This document shows positions 1 to 9,720 of a stretch of DNA of 64,000 nt, piece by piece (position 1 is the first letter of the stretch; every line of letters starts with the position of its first letter). A model generated the notes under the pieces. That model worked only from the letters and a program-made list of their open reading frames with translations, had not been told where the DNA came from and did no database searches. The position numbers and the translations under genes were made by a program. The stretch is from Anaplasma centrale str. Israel (GTDB taxonomy: Bacteria > Pseudomonadota > Alphaproteobacteria > Rickettsiales > Anaplasmataceae), in the NCBI RefSeq assembly GCF_000024505.1, contig NC_013532.1, forward strand, positions 1,054,001 through 1,118,000. The letters run 5' to 3'.

Positions 1-1
1 A

Positions 2-805
2 GTCAATCTAATTGTCATACACCCAGATCTGGACAACCAGATTGAGGTCTGCGTGCGTGCAAAGGTTTCTCACATAGTATTGGCAGGCGGAATCCCAACC
101 AGCAAAACCCTAGCCTTGATCAAACAATCCGGAGTGAAAAGCATGTGCTTTGCACCTTCACTTGCCGTCGCGAGGAGGTTGGTCAGAATGGGCGCGGATG
201 GGTTAGTGATAGAAGGCATGGAGGCAGGTGGCCATATCGGCCCAGTAAGCACTTCGGTACTAGCTCAGGAAATCTTACCGTTGTTCCGTAAGAGTGAACA
301 ATTGAGTGACTTCCCGATTTTTGTGGCCGGAGGTATCGGCACAGGAGACATGATCAGTAGCTACCTAAGCATGGGGGCCAGCGGCTGCCAGATAGGAACT
401 CTGTTCGTGTGTTCCCATGAATCCAGGGCTCATCCCAAGTTCAAAGAAGTGTTTATAAAGTCCTCTTCCAGGGACGCAGTGCCATCTGTACAGCTTAGCA
501 AAGATTTTCCCGTGGTACCGGTGAGAGCAATTGCAAATGAGGCAAGTACACGCTTTCTGGAGCTGCAACGCGAGGTGATAGCATTATATAACCGCGGGGA
601 AATCTCGAAAGAGGAGGGGCAACGCAAGATTGAGAGATTCTGGGCAGGGTCGTTGAGAAGGGCCGTCATTGAGGGAGATGTACATGATGGCTCTCTAATG
701 GCTGGACAGAGTGTTGGCTTTGTAACCAGTATAAGAAGCATCAAGCATATTATGGAGGACTTGGTCAGGGAAGCAGAAAACTGCCTGTCCTTCCCTGATC
801 GCTAG
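2..805 (+). CDS. Nitronate monooxygenase / 2-nitropropane dioxygenase family protein, 5' end outside window
   Basis: The reading frame is open to the left edge, so the N-terminus lies outside the window; the GTG at 53 is internal. The visible part reads as the C-terminal half of an FMN-binding TIM barrel: HIVLAGGIPT, GADGLVIEGMEAGGHIGP (the glycine-rich segment with the family's conserved histidine) and FVAGGIGTGDMISSYLSMGASGCQIGT, the phosphate-binding strand. The family oxidises alkyl nitronates with FMN; some relatives are FabK enoyl-ACP reductases, and sequence alone does not separate the two here. It ends 180 bases before the SCO1-like gene, with no clear shared operon. Family confidence is high; substrate is unknown. 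Confidence 0.82.
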   Translation, partial: VNLIVIHPDLDNQIEVCVRAKVSHIVLAGGIPTSKTLALIKQSGVKSMCFAPSLAVARRLVRMGADGLVIEGMEAGGHIGPVSTSVLAQEILPLFRKSEQLSDFPIFVAGGIGTGDMISSYLSMGASGCQIGTLFVCSHESRAHPKFKEVFIKSSSRDAVPSVQLSKDFPVVPVRAIANEASTRFLELQREVIALYNRGEISKEEGQRKIERFWAGSLRRAVIEGDVHDGSLMAGQSVGFVTSIRSIKHIMEDLVREAENCLSFPDR

Positions 806-987
806 TCTCGGTTGTGTATCCTCAAGTCACACGTCCCTCCAGGTTGCTGCAGGCTGAGTTCGTGCTGGCAGGCTTGGTTATGCTCTGGCCGCTTGACCAA
901 CCCGGGCATAGGTGCTACGATCGCGCTTGCCCGTCTTTGCCGTCCGGCGATGTGGCGCATTTTTGGGTGTTTGTTGGAGTGTGACGG

Positions 988-1620
988 ATGAAAATTTTCA
1001 AGATTATGTCCAATCTTCTGCTGTTGGTTGCTGCCGCGTTCTTAGGGTACTCTTACGTGAACAAGAAGGGTATTTTCAGCAAAATCGGCGAGGGATTCAC
1101 CACCTCCGAGGTTGTGAGTGAGGGGATAGCCTCTGCATCTTTCAGTAACTTGGTTAACCATGAAGGGGTTACCGTCAGCAGCAGCGATTTTGGCGGCAAG
1201 TATATGCTTGTAATGTTCGGCTTTTCGGCTTGCAAGTACACGTGCCCTACCGAGCTAGGAATGGCTTCCCAACTCCTCAACAAGCTTGGCAGTTCTGCTG
1301 ACAAGCTGCAAGTTGTGTTCATAACTATTGATCCCAAGAATGACACCGTAGCTAAGCTCAAGGAGTACCGCAAGGCTTTTGATGCAAGAATTCAAATGCT
1401 CACAGGTGAGGAAGCAGATATAAAGAGCGTGGTCGAAAACTACAAGGTGTATGTGGGCGACAAGAAGCCAAGTGATGGTGATATCGACCACTCGACTTTC
1501 ATGTATCTCATCAATGAAAAAGGTAGGTATGTTGGGCATTTTGCGCCGGATTTCAACGCATCTGAGAGCCAGGGTGAGGAGCTATTCAAGTTTGTCAGCG
1601 GTCATATGCTTAATGCTTAG
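988..1620 (+). CDS. SCO1/SenC family copper chaperone for cytochrome c oxidase
   Basis: A 210-residue thioredoxin-fold protein with one N-terminal membrane anchor (about residues 7-22, LLLLVAAAFLGYSY) that places the domain in the periplasm. The copper-binding CxxxC motif is visible as SACKYTCPTELG, and the third ligand, the conserved histidine, as DIDHSTFMYL near residue 165. Family members deliver copper to the CuA site of cytochrome c oxidase and may reduce its cysteines. The ATG at 988 has GGAG eight bases upstream. It precedes a phosphate-binding protein gene by 47 bases, but the two functions are unrelated. Complete length for the family. Confidence 0.93.
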   Translation: MKIFKIMSNLLLLVAAAFLGYSYVNKKGIFSKIGEGFTTSEVVSEGIASASFSNLVNHEGVTVSSSDFGGKYMLVMFGFSACKYTCPTELGMASQLLNKLGSSADKLQVVFITIDPKNDTVAKLKEYRKAFDARIQMLTGEEADIKSVVENYKVYVGDKKPSDGDIDHSTFMYLINEKGRYVGHFAPDFNASESQGEELFKFVSGHMLNA

Positions 1621-1667
1621 TTAAGTGTGGCAATGGTACAGTTTCGGGTGTCATTTTTTGCGAGGCG

Positions 1668-2693
1668 ATGGGGGATATGGGGCTTTGGGGGTTTTCCTTC
1701 GTGGCACTTGCCGCACTTGCTTTAGGAGCTGGAGCTGACCAGATCAGGGTGGTCGGTTCTTCTACCGTGTTCCCGTTCATCTCTTCCGTCGCCGAGGAAT
1801 TCGGGAGGTTTTCTGCCTACAGGACCCCGGTCATAGAGTCTGTGGGCAGTGGCATGGGCTTTAACATGTTCTGCGCTGGCAGTGGTAGGGGTACACCCGA
1901 TATAGCTATGTCCTCCAGGCGGATTAAGGATGCGGAAGTCGAGCTCTGTGGCAACAATGGCGTGCGGGACATGATTGAGGTAGGCCTGGGTTACGATGGC
2001 ATAGTCGTGGCGAGCGCAAAGCAGAAAGAGAGGGTCGATTTCTCCCTGGTGGACTTGTTCGGTGCCTTAAGTAAGTATAGCCTATCCGACGAGTACGGGA
2101 AGGTCCCAATGAACAAGTACAGCATGTGGTCGGAAGTGCGTCCTAGCCTACCCGAACATGAGATCGAGATTTACGGCCCCCACAAAAATACTGGAACATA
2201 TGACATTCTCGTAGACACCGCGATCAGCGGGGTGTGTATGAGCGCTAAAAACTTCGTAGACTCATATCCGAACTTGGAAGAGAGAAAAAAGGTTTGCAGC
2301 AGCATAAGGAATGACGGAAAGTACATAGAGGTCGCCACTAGTGAGAATGTGGTAATACACAAGATATCAAAGAACAGTAACGCCTTTGGCATACTGAGTT
2401 TCAGCTTCTTGGTGAAAAACCAGGGAGAAATACAAGGGAACAGGATCGCCGGCGTTGAGCCCAGCTATGACACAATATCCTCCGGAAAGTACGTGCTGTC
2501 CAGGCCGATTTACATTTACGTAAAGAAAGAGCACTTGGATACCACTCCTGGGTTGAAGGAGTTCGTCAAGGAGGTGATGCGCCCAGAATCGATTGGGAGC
2601 TCTGGATATCTGGTAAACCTGGGCTTCGTACCTCTGCAGAAGGAGCAACTAGAGCAGACAAGCCAGAGGGTGAATGAGCTTCTGGCGGGGTGA
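1668..2693 (+). CDS. pstS: Phosphate ABC transporter substrate-binding protein PstS-like
   Basis: A 341-residue periplasmic binding protein. It starts with a hydrophobic signal peptide (about residues 5-22) and then carries the phosphate-binding signatures IRVVGSSTVFPF and VESVGSGMGFNMFC, as in PstS. Later segments KNTGTYDILVD and SGKYVLSRPIYIYV also fit the family. It would capture phosphate in the periplasm for a PstC/PstA/PstB transporter; the PstC-like permease lies about 6 kb away at 8593, so the system is dispersed rather than in one operon. Start is ATG at 1668, with a second in-frame ATG at 1677 that also leaves a usable signal peptide. Confidence 0.88.
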   Translation: MGDMGLWGFSFVALAALALGAGADQIRVVGSSTVFPFISSVAEEFGRFSAYRTPVIESVGSGMGFNMFCAGSGRGTPDIAMSSRRIKDAEVELCGNNGVRDMIEVGLGYDGIVVASAKQKERVDFSLVDLFGALSKYSLSDEYGKVPMNKYSMWSEVRPSLPEHEIEIYGPHKNTGTYDILVDTAISGVCMSAKNFVDSYPNLEERKKVCSSIRNDGKYIEVATSENVVIHKISKNSNAFGILSFSFLVKNQGEIQGNRIAGVEPSYDTISSGKYVLSRPIYIYVKKEHLDTTPGLKEFVKEVMRPESIGSSGYLVNLGFVPLQKEQLEQTSQRVNELLAG

Positions 2694-2800
2694 TGTTGTT
2701 GCTGTCTGGTGGTGATGCCCTAGGTAAGAAAAAGTTTGACCATATGGGCTGTTGTGTTATCATGTGGCTCCGTATCGTTTAGTCTTTGAGAGGTTTTAGC

Positions 2801-3064
2801 TTGGTTGAGGTTGTCGTATATCATGGAGATATAGAGCAGGGCATACGCACCCTAAAGAAGAAGCTTCAGAGGGAGGGTAAGCCGCGGCAGATGAAGATAA
2901 CTCACCATGAGAAGCCCTCTGAGAAGCGCGCTAGAAAAAGAGATGATTGCGAGCGAAGGCGGAAGAAGCTTCACGGCGCATCTTCTGAGCCTAAGCTTGG
3001 GAGGTTTCAAATAAGCGCTAGGCATTTCAACATTCGCAGGCCTTTGATCTCCGATGATGGGTAG
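2801..3064 (+). CDS. rpsU: 30S ribosomal protein S21
   Basis: A small basic protein matching bacterial S21: VEVVVYHGDIEQGIRTLKKK, then REGKPRQMKI and HEKPSEKRARKR. S21 joins the small subunit near the 16S 3' end and helps initiation. I place the start at TTG 2801 because GAGAGG lies seven bases upstream and this gives the N-terminus expected for the family; an in-frame TTG at 2786 would add five residues. The C-terminal 30 residues (SSEPKLGRFQISARHF...) extend beyond the canonical S21 length and look lineage-specific. It precedes sucC by about 100 bases. Confidence 0.88.
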   Translation: MVEVVVYHGDIEQGIRTLKKKLQREGKPRQMKITHHEKPSEKRARKRDDCERRRKKLHGASSEPKLGRFQISARHFNIRRPLISDDG

Positions 3065-3166
3065 TTTTTGCGTCCTGGGTTTCCCGCGTTGGCAGCGTAG
3101 TTCATATGTGCCCGCTGCTGCTGTCGCGTTTGTGTGCGGTCTTTGTGTTTTACAGGAGCAGTAGTT

Positions 3167-4333
3167 GTGAACATTCATGAGTTTCAGGCGAAGGGTGTTT
3201 TGAGTAGCTTTGGTGTTACCGTGCCCCGGGGTGTCGCGGTTGAGTCGGTAGAGGAGGTTGATCGCCTGTTAGGAGATCTAGCTCCAGGCTTGGTGGCGGT
3301 GAAGGCTCAGATCCACGCCGGAGGCAGGGGTAAGGCCGGAGGCGTTAAGATAGGAAAGACCAAGGACGAAGTGAAGTCGCTCGTGAAGCAGATGCTGCAC
3401 TCCGTTCTGGTAACACACCAAACTTCTCCCGAGGGTCAGAAAGTCAACAAGGTCTACTTGGAAGAAGGGGTTGACATAGGCAAGGAGTATTACATAAGCG
3501 CGGTTGTAGATCGCAGCGTTGGCAGGGTCAGCATTATCTTCTCCAGTGAAGGCGGGGTTGATATTGAAACGGTCGCAAAGGAGCGCCCCAATATGGTTTC
3601 TGTGGTGCATATTGATCCCCTATATGGTTTCCGCTCCTTCCACGGGCAGGAGTTGTGCCGCCGGTTTGGCCTTGGCCCCAAGCAAGTCTCTGGTGTCGTG
3701 TCTATGGCGCGCAAAATTTATAAAGTTTTGGTGGAGACGGACGCAAGCCAGGTAGAAATCAACCCTATGGCTGAGACGTCTAGTGGTGAGTTTCTCGCGC
3801 TAGACGCGAAGATTGCGTTTGACGATAATGGGTTGTATCGCAACCCGGAAATTGCAAAGTTGCAAGACCCAGATGAGCACGCGGCTGAGGAGCTGGAAGC
3901 TGCGAAGCACGGGCTGAGCTACATAAAAATGGACGGCAATATAGGCTGCATGGTGAACGGCGCGGGCCTCGCCATGGCGACCATGGACATAATAAAGTAC
4001 TACGGTGGAGAGCCGGCAAACTTTTTGGACGTGGGCGGAGGTGCAAACCAAGAAGCAGTGCGTGAGGCTTTCAAGATAATACTGCAAAGCGGCGTGAAGG
4101 GCATACTGGTGAACATATTCGGCGGAATTATGCGTTGCGACGTAATAGCCAAGGGTATAATAGAATCCACCAAGGAGATTGGCGTGGACGTACCGCTCGT
4201 GGTCAGGTTGTCCGGCACTAATTTTGAGATTGGGCGGAAACTCCTGGATGATTCCGGTCTCGGGATAACCGCGGCAGCAGATTTGGACGAGGCCGCCAGC
4301 TTTATTGTTAAGATGGTAAATGAGAGAAGGTAG
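3167..4333 (+). CDS. sucC: Succinyl-CoA synthetase (ADP-forming) beta subunit
   Basis: A 388-residue protein that with SucD makes succinate from succinyl-CoA with substrate-level NTP formation in the TCA cycle. It has an N-terminal ATP-grasp domain ([12 protein letters not shown] at the start, [18 protein letters not shown] as nucleotide-binding segment, EINPMAE metal site) and a C-terminal CoA-ligase domain ([28 protein letters not shown]). The start is GTG 3167, with AGGAG eight bases upstream and the usual family N-terminus; an in-frame start at 3134 would add an implausible hydrophobic leader. sucD follows after eight bases, so the two form an operon. Confidence 0.97.
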   Translation: MNIHEFQAKGVLSSFGVTVPRGVAVESVEEVDRLLGDLAPGLVAVKAQIHAGGRGKAGGVKIGKTKDEVKSLVKQMLHSVLVTHQTSPEGQKVNKVYLEEGVDIGKEYYISAVVDRSVGRVSIIFSSEGGVDIETVAKERPNMVSVVHIDPLYGFRSFHGQELCRRFGLGPKQVSGVVSMARKIYKVLVETDASQVEINPMAETSSGEFLALDAKIAFDDNGLYRNPEIAKLQDPDEHAAEELEAAKHGLSYIKMDGNIGCMVNGAGLAMATMDIIKYYGGEPANFLDVGGGANQEAVREAFKIILQSGVKGILVNIFGGIMRCDVIAKGIIESTKEIGVDVPLVVRLSGTNFEIGRKLLDDSGLGITAAADLDEAASFIVKMVNERR

Positions 4334-4341
4334 GGGCGCGC

Positions 4342-5223
4342 ATGTCTGTTTTGGTGGACAAAAACACAAGGGTTATATGTCAAGGCTTTACCGGCTCTAA
4401 TGGGACTTTTCACTCCGAGCAGGCGATTGCCTACGGCACTAAGGTGGTTGGCGGAGTAACCCCCGGTAAGGGTGGCACTACACACCTTGGGCTGCCGGTG
4501 TTTGACACTGTGCTGCAGGCAAAAGTCGAGACTCAGGCAAATGCAAGTGTGATATACGTCCCTGCTCCGTACGCCGCTGATGCAATATTCGAGGCTATAG
4601 AGGCCGAAATTGAACTCATAGTTTGCATTACAGAGGGCATACCCGTTCTTGATATGGTGCAGGTAAAGAGGGCGCTTGCTGGCTCTAAGAGTCGGATGAT
4701 CGGCCCGAACTGCCCCGGAATAATAACACCCGAAGAGTGCAAGATAGGCATTATGCCGGGGTACATCCATAAAAAAGGTAACATAGGGGTGGTTTCCCGT
4801 TCTGGAACCCTAACCTACGAGGCAGTGGCTCAGACCACAGCAGTGGGGCTGGGCCAGTCAACTTGCATAGGGATTGGGGGGGACCCAGTTCATGGAATGT
4901 CATTCCTAGATTGCGTTCAGCTGTTTTTGGAAGATGAAGACACCCACGGTATTGTGATAATAGGCGAGATAGGAGGCTCTGAGGAAGAGGAAGCAGTAGA
5001 GTTTCTCCAATCCTCAGGCACAAAAAAGCCCGTAGTCGGTTTTGTTGCCGGACAGACTGCCCCTCCAGGCAAACGTATGGGGCACGCCGGCGCCATATCC
5101 TCCGGCAGTTCAGGCACGGCCAAGGGCAAGATCGAGTTCATGAAGCGCGCCGGAGTCGCTGTGGCAGAAACCCCGGCAGTAATAGGAAAAACTGTCCTGG
5201 ATGTTATGGGAAAGCGCAACTAA
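4342..5223 (+). CDS. sucD: Succinyl-CoA synthetase alpha subunit
   Basis: A 293-residue partner of SucC, with the CoA-binding Rossmann half ([24 protein letters not shown]) and the catalytic half. The phosphohistidine loop is seen as [12 protein letters not shown]-like text [20 protein letters not shown] near residue 250. [20 protein letters not shown] and [13 protein letters not shown] are family signatures. ATG 4342 sits eight bases after sucC, consistent with co-translation of two subunits needed in equal amounts. The length is normal. A run of seven G occurs inside a glycine-coding stretch near 4876 and appears to be simply coding. Confidence 0.97.
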   Translation: MSVLVDKNTRVICQGFTGSNGTFHSEQAIAYGTKVVGGVTPGKGGTTHLGLPVFDTVLQAKVETQANASVIYVPAPYAADAIFEAIEAEIELIVCITEGIPVLDMVQVKRALAGSKSRMIGPNCPGIITPEECKIGIMPGYIHKKGNIGVVSRSGTLTYEAVAQTTAVGLGQSTCIGIGGDPVHGMSFLDCVQLFLEDEDTHGIVIIGEIGGSEEEEAVEFLQSSGTKKPVVGFVAGQTAPPGKRMGHAGAISSGSSGTAKGKIEFMKRAGVAVAETPAVIGKTVLDVMGKRN

Positions 5224-5859
5224 CTCGTAGCAGTAAAAGCTGCGGCACCGCCATCACCCCGCTTAGTATGGCAAACAACACCTCTTGCGGCCGCCGTAGC
5301 CTGTATGCAAAGTGAGCTCGTTCTGGGAACAACTCTCTAATGCTGATTTGCTGCAACAATCACGTGCTATGCTTAGCTACCGCAAAAGCTGCGATACGTA
5401 CTGTGATGTTGCTATATGTAGCGCAGCAAACTCTGGAGGTTATAACGGCTTGGGGGTGTTGCCATCACCCCGCTTAGTATGACAAACAACACCTCTTCGC
5501 CGCTGTAGCCTATATGCAAAGTGAGCTCATTCTGGGCGCAGCTCCCTACGGCTTGCCCCATGCTATTTACTATATAAAACAATACGTAACACTCGCCGCT
5601 ACAGCCGCAGCACATATTGTGAGGTTCTAGATATAAATTATAATTATAGATACTTGAGAGGCTGTGATGGATTTAGTGCCTCATCTATGTTCTGTTCGAC
5701 GTAGTTCCCAAACTTTTGTGGGAGTTTTGGTGCTCTACCTCCGCATCCATCATCGGCAGTGATGCCGTAACAGGGAATGTTACCCAAGCCAGATTTGAAG
5801 CCCCGGGCACAGGAATGCTGCATCACTCGTTGTTGCTTTTCTCCTAGGTTGTGGCGATC
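5224..5859. repeat. Decayed tandem repeats resembling the alaS 3' end
   Basis: No intact conventional gene is visible in these 636 bases. Two copies of a block of about 95 bases lie at about 5246-5343 and 5457-5553 (period 211), sharing CATCACCCCGCTTAGTATG and GCAAAGTGAGCTC. Read on the minus strand, each contains QEVLFAILSGVM / EEVLFVILSGVM, which lines up with QEALSTILNKVT at the AlaS C-terminus (near 5900). The downstream copy stays open as a 67-codon minus-strand frame (5412-5615); the other is frameshifted. They look like old duplications of the alaS end left as spacer DNA between the convergent sucD and alaS. Confidence 0.55.
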
Positions 5860-8508
5860 TCAGGTCGGGAATGCCGCCGTCACCTTATTTAGTATAGTAG
5901 ACAACGCCTCCTGCACATTGCCAACCTCTAGACTAACTCTGGCAAGACCGGCGTTCCCCCCACCCTTACCTTGTAAATCCGCCAGGGTTTTAACCAGATC
6001 TGAAGCGCCAAGCACCTTGCTGGCAGTGTCACCAACTCCAATAATGAGGACAGCCTTGCCGTCCACAGCTGTAGCTATCGCAAAAATTCCACGCTCGGCT
6101 TTCCTCGCACTCTTCATGAATTCCATTATTGCGTCTACTGGAATCGTAGGAAAATAGCCACAGTGCAGCACAACTCCAGCACCACAGTTTACCGGGCTGA
6201 TAGAGCTTTTTATAATTTCGTGCCAGGCGCAAACTAGCTTTTTTTTGAGTTCAAGCTTCTCTTTTAATAACCGCTCCAGCCCCTCTGAGACCTCGCCCAC
6301 AGGCACCCCAAGACGCTCTGAAATATGCAGCAATATATCCCCATCTTTCCTGAGACCATCAACCACAGATTGTCCGGTGATTGCCTCAATCCTGCGCACC
6401 CCCAAAGCAATGCCAGATTCCGACACTATTTTAAAGGCGCCTATGTCACCGGTATATCTAACATGGGTCCCGCCGCACAACTCTTTAGAGTCACCCATGC
6501 TGACCACCCTCACGCTGTGCTCAGAATATTTTTCCCCAAAAAGCGCAATCGCCCCGCCCTGCACCGCTGCCTCAAAACTGCAGTGATCGGTAAGCACCGG
6601 CTTATTGGACATTATCCTGCGGTTTACTTCTCTTTCAATCAGCGCAATCTGCTCTTTGGTGAGCGCAGATGCGTAGTTAAAATCAAACCTAAGTTTGTCC
6701 TCGGCAACCAGCGAACCCTTCTGCTGAATGTTCCCGTCTATATGCGTCCTGAGTACACTGTGCAATATGTGAGTAGCCGAATGGTTGGCCTTGAGCCGCT
6801 CCCTTCTATCTACATCTATGGCTGCATCAACTGTGTCACCAACATTAAACACTCCACTGGTGATCGTACACTCATGAATGTGCAAATTGGATGCCTTCCT
6901 CGTGTATGTAACCTCAGCAATGTTTGCGCCACCAGAGTTGTTAACACCAGAAACGCCTGTAATCGAGCCTTTGTCGCCCTCTTGCCCTCCTGATTCAGCG
7001 TAAAACGGCGACACATCCAGCAATAAACACGCCTTCTCACCGGAATTGACTGACTGCACAGCCATTCCATCACGCGTTATGGATAAAACAGAGGCTTTGG
7101 TAGAGCAACAATCGTATCCCACAAAGCGCGTATTCTTGTGTTGCGCCTGCAACTCTTCCCACAACCTATGAGAAGCATCTTCACCAGACCCCACCCAGTG
7201 CCTGCGAGACCTTTCCTTCTGCTCTCCCATGCCTTTATTGAAGCCTTCCTGATCAAATTTCAGGCCTCTTTCTTTGGCAATGTCTAGAGTGATGTCAAGA
7301 GGGAACCCGAACGTGTCATACAGCTTGAACGCAACATCTCCAAGCAGCACCTGACCCGGCAGTAGGCCACCTATTTCTTTTGCTAGTAGGGCCATACCCC
7401 TGCGCAGGGTATCCACAAAGCCCTCCCCCTCAGACCTCAGCGTGGACGTTATTGACTGTTCACACCTAACCAGCTCTGGATACGCATCACCCATGTACCC
7501 TGCACTGCCCTCTTTGGTGAGCACAGGCAATACTTCATGTATGGCAACATTGCTCGGGTCCAGTTGATATGCATATCTTACCGCCCTCCTTATTATGCGC
7601 CGCAAAACATAATTTCTACCCTCATTCCCTGGTAACAGCCCCTCAGAAATCAAAAATGCGGCGGCTCTTATGTGGTCAGCTATCACTCTGTGTGCAATAG
7701 AATTATCCGGAGAGCCAAAAACATCCTGCGATTTTCGAATAACAGCCTTAAATAGATCGGTATCGTAGTTGTCACAAACGCCCTGCACTACCGCTGCGGC
7801 TCTTTCAAGCCCCATGCCGGTGTCTATACATTTGTGAGGTAACGGGTTCAGCTCACCATGTTCGTCACGGCAAAACTGCATGAATACAAGATTCCATACT
7901 TCGGTAAACCTGGGCCCATCGGCGTCTTTAGAGCCGGGCGGGCCGCCTTGTACGTGTTCACCATAATCGTAGAAAATCTCAGAGCATGGCCCGCAAGGGC
8001 CGGTATCACCCATACTCCAGAAGTTATCACTAGTGGAGATTTTTATTATCCTATCATCTGGAAACCCAGTAATCTTTTTCCATATATCAAACGCCTCTTG
8101 ATCCTCGCTATATACCGTAATCCACAGTCTGTCCTTACTTAGGCACATTTCCTCAGTGACAAAACGCCATGCCAGCTCTATGGCGCGTTCTTTGAAGTAA
8201 TCACCAAAGCTAAAATTGCCCAACATTTCAAAAAACGTGTGATGCCGGTTCGTGTACCCGACATTTTCAAGATCGTTGTGCTTACCACCGGCCCTCAAGC
8301 ACTTCTGGCTGGAAACTGCAGTTTTTGCCCCGTCAACACTGCTACCAGATGTGAACGCCTGTTTGAATGGTACCATGCCGGCACTGGTAAAGAGCAGTGA
8401 AGCATCACCCGTGGCGACCAGCGGCGCAGATGCGTAAAGCTTGTGTCCATTCTTGACAAAAAATTCCAGAAACTTTTTTCTAATACTACTTAGCGAGCCA
8501 CTACTCAT
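5860..8508 (-). CDS. alaS: Alanyl-tRNA synthetase
   Basis: An 882-residue class II aminoacyl-tRNA synthetase that charges tRNA-Ala. Seen in order: catalytic domain (IRKKFLEFFVKNGHKLYASAP at the start, TFFEMLGNFSFGDYFKE, TGMGLERAAAVVQG), editing domain with the zinc-binding motifs NHSATHILHSVLR and ELCGGTHVRYTGDIG, and the C-terminal C-Ala domain (GKGGGNAGLARVS). The start is ATG 8508, with pstC diverging 84 bases away. The extreme C-terminus is the part that resembles the duplicated remnants downstream at 5246-5553. Length and motifs are normal. Confidence 0.98.
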   Translation of the reverse strand: MSSGSLSSIRKKFLEFFVKNGHKLYASAPLVATGDASLLFTSAGMVPFKQAFTSGSSVDGAKTAVSSQKCLRAGGKHNDLENVGYTNRHHTFFEMLGNFSFGDYFKERAIELAWRFVTEEMCLSKDRLWITVYSEDQEAFDIWKKITGFPDDRIIKISTSDNFWSMGDTGPCGPCSEIFYDYGEHVQGGPPGSKDADGPRFTEVWNLVFMQFCRDEHGELNPLPHKCIDTGMGLERAAAVVQGVCDNYDTDLFKAVIRKSQDVFGSPDNSIAHRVIADHIRAAAFLISEGLLPGNEGRNYVLRRIIRRAVRYAYQLDPSNVAIHEVLPVLTKEGSAGYMGDAYPELVRCEQSITSTLRSEGEGFVDTLRRGMALLAKEIGGLLPGQVLLGDVAFKLYDTFGFPLDITLDIAKERGLKFDQEGFNKGMGEQKERSRRHWVGSGEDASHRLWEELQAQHKNTRFVGYDCCSTKASVLSITRDGMAVQSVNSGEKACLLLDVSPFYAESGGQEGDKGSITGVSGVNNSGGANIAEVTYTRKASNLHIHECTITSGVFNVGDTVDAAIDVDRRERLKANHSATHILHSVLRTHIDGNIQQKGSLVAEDKLRFDFNYASALTKEQIALIEREVNRRIMSNKPVLTDHCSFEAAVQGGAIALFGEKYSEHSVRVVSMGDSKELCGGTHVRYTGDIGAFKIVSESGIALGVRRIEAITGQSVVDGLRKDGDILLHISERLGVPVGEVSEGLERLLKEKLELKKKLVCAWHEIIKSSISPVNCGAGVVLHCGYFPTIPVDAIMEFMKSARKAERGIFAIATAVDGKAVLIIGVGDTASKVLGASDLVKTLADLQGKGGGNAGLARVSLEVGNVQEALSTILNKVTAAFPT

Positions 8509-8592
8509 ACACGAAGCTTAAAGTGATGTACAAATCCGGACATAAGTATTAGCATACTAGGCACGAGTTTACTAACAGGAATTAGCATCATA

Positions 8593-9720
8593 ATGACGCT
8601 ACGTTTGGTTGCGCTTCTCTCCGTCGTGCCTGTTGGGTACTACCTGTGGAGGTTGCTCTCTTTCAGGGGGGGGTATGCCGCATTCCTTCCAGTAGGCGCT
8701 GTGTTGGCGCTGCTCTCTGGCGGCTTGTTGTACGCGCAAAGCCAGGAGGCAGTAATGGTGACTGTTGCGCTTTATATAGCGCTTCTAGCCTCCTCAGCAG
8801 TGATGTATCTGGATAAAAAGTTTGCCATATTGCGGTGCGCAATGTTTTTATCCACCTTTCTTTCCTTCGCCACGGTGATTTGCATAGCAGCATGTCTAGC
8901 GTTTAAGTCTAAGCTATTCTTTGCGGAGGTTCCACTGGCAGACTTTTTGCTCGGGACCACTTGGAATCCGGACTCACAGGTAATAAACGGGAAGCCGGCA
9001 GGCTCTTTCGGTATACTACCTCTGCTGAGCGGTACGTTGCTGATAGTCATAGTGGCGATAACAGTGGCGCTCCCTCTGGGCCTGTTATCTGCAATTTACG
9101 TGAGTGAGTATTCAGATAAGCGAGTGCGCCGCACTTTCAATACTTTGCTGGAGGTATTATGTGGCATACCAACAGTGGTGTATGGGTATTTTGCAGTAGT
9201 GTTTTTATCTCCGAACATACGTAGTTTTGCCGAGTTTTGTGGCTTCAACGCGCAGTCTGAAAATTCACTTACTGCCGGGCTGACCATAGGAATAATGATT
9301 CTCCCTTTCGTCACCCTGCTCACTGAAAATGCTTTGAGATCAGTCCCGAAAATACTAAGATACGGCTCCATGGCACTGGGAGCGACACGAGCGGAGACCA
9401 CTTGGAATATAGTAATACCTTACGCCCTACCCGATATTTGCAGCTCGGTGATATTGGCAATTTCCAGAGTGATTGGTGAGACCATGATTGTATTAATGGC
9501 TGCGGGCGTCACTGCCAATTTCACGTTCAATCCCCTACATTCTGTGACGACGATTACGGTGCAGATTGCAACAATACTTACTGGAGATCAGAACTTCCAG
9601 AGTGTGCATACATCTTCCGCTTACGCTCTGGCCTTGACGTTATTCGTCATAACTTGGGCGCTCAACCTCGTAGCTGCCTACATTACCAGAAGGACCGATG
9701 CACCTTCCAAGAGCGCTTGA
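8593..9720 (+). CDS. pstC: Phosphate ABC transporter permease PstC-like
   Basis: A 375-residue inner-membrane permease. There are three or four N-terminal hydrophobic segments, then a canonical MetI-like domain from about residue 150: LSAIYVSEYSDKRVRRTF, EVLCGIPTVVYGYFAVVFLSP, the coupling loop ALGATRAETTWNIVIPYALPD (contacts the ATPase), and RVIGETMIVLMAAG, which is PstC-like rather than PstA-like. It would work with the PstS at 1668 and with PstA/PstB proteins not in this window. A run of eight G at 8666-8673 falls in glycine codons early in the gene. The 3' end overlaps the next gene by 23 bases. Confidence 0.87.
   Translation: MTLRLVALLSVVPVGYYLWRLLSFRGGYAAFLPVGAVLALLSGGLLYAQSQEAVMVTVALYIALLASSAVMYLDKKFAILRCAMFLSTFLSFATVICIAACLAFKSKLFFAEVPLADFLLGTTWNPDSQVINGKPAGSFGILPLLSGTLLIVIVAITVALPLGLLSAIYVSEYSDKRVRRTFNTLLEVLCGIPTVVYGYFAVVFLSPNIRSFAEFCGFNAQSENSLTAGLTIGIMILPFVTLLTENALRSVPKILRYGSMALGATRAETTWNIVIPYALPDICSSVILAISRVIGETMIVLMAAGVTANFTFNPLHSVTTITVQIATILTGDQNFQSVHTSSAYALALTLFVITWALNLVAAYITRRTDAPSKSA

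Noticed and set aside
4000-4770. 256-codon minus-strand frame across sucC and sucD
   Set aside because: Antisense shadow of two strongly conserved genes.
8666-8673. Run of eight G near the start of pstC as a phase-variation tract
   Set aside because: It encodes R-G-G in a continuous, well-conserved reading frame and is shorter than typical switching tracts; a similar G8 in lpdA (17072-17079) encodes the invariant GGVC motif.
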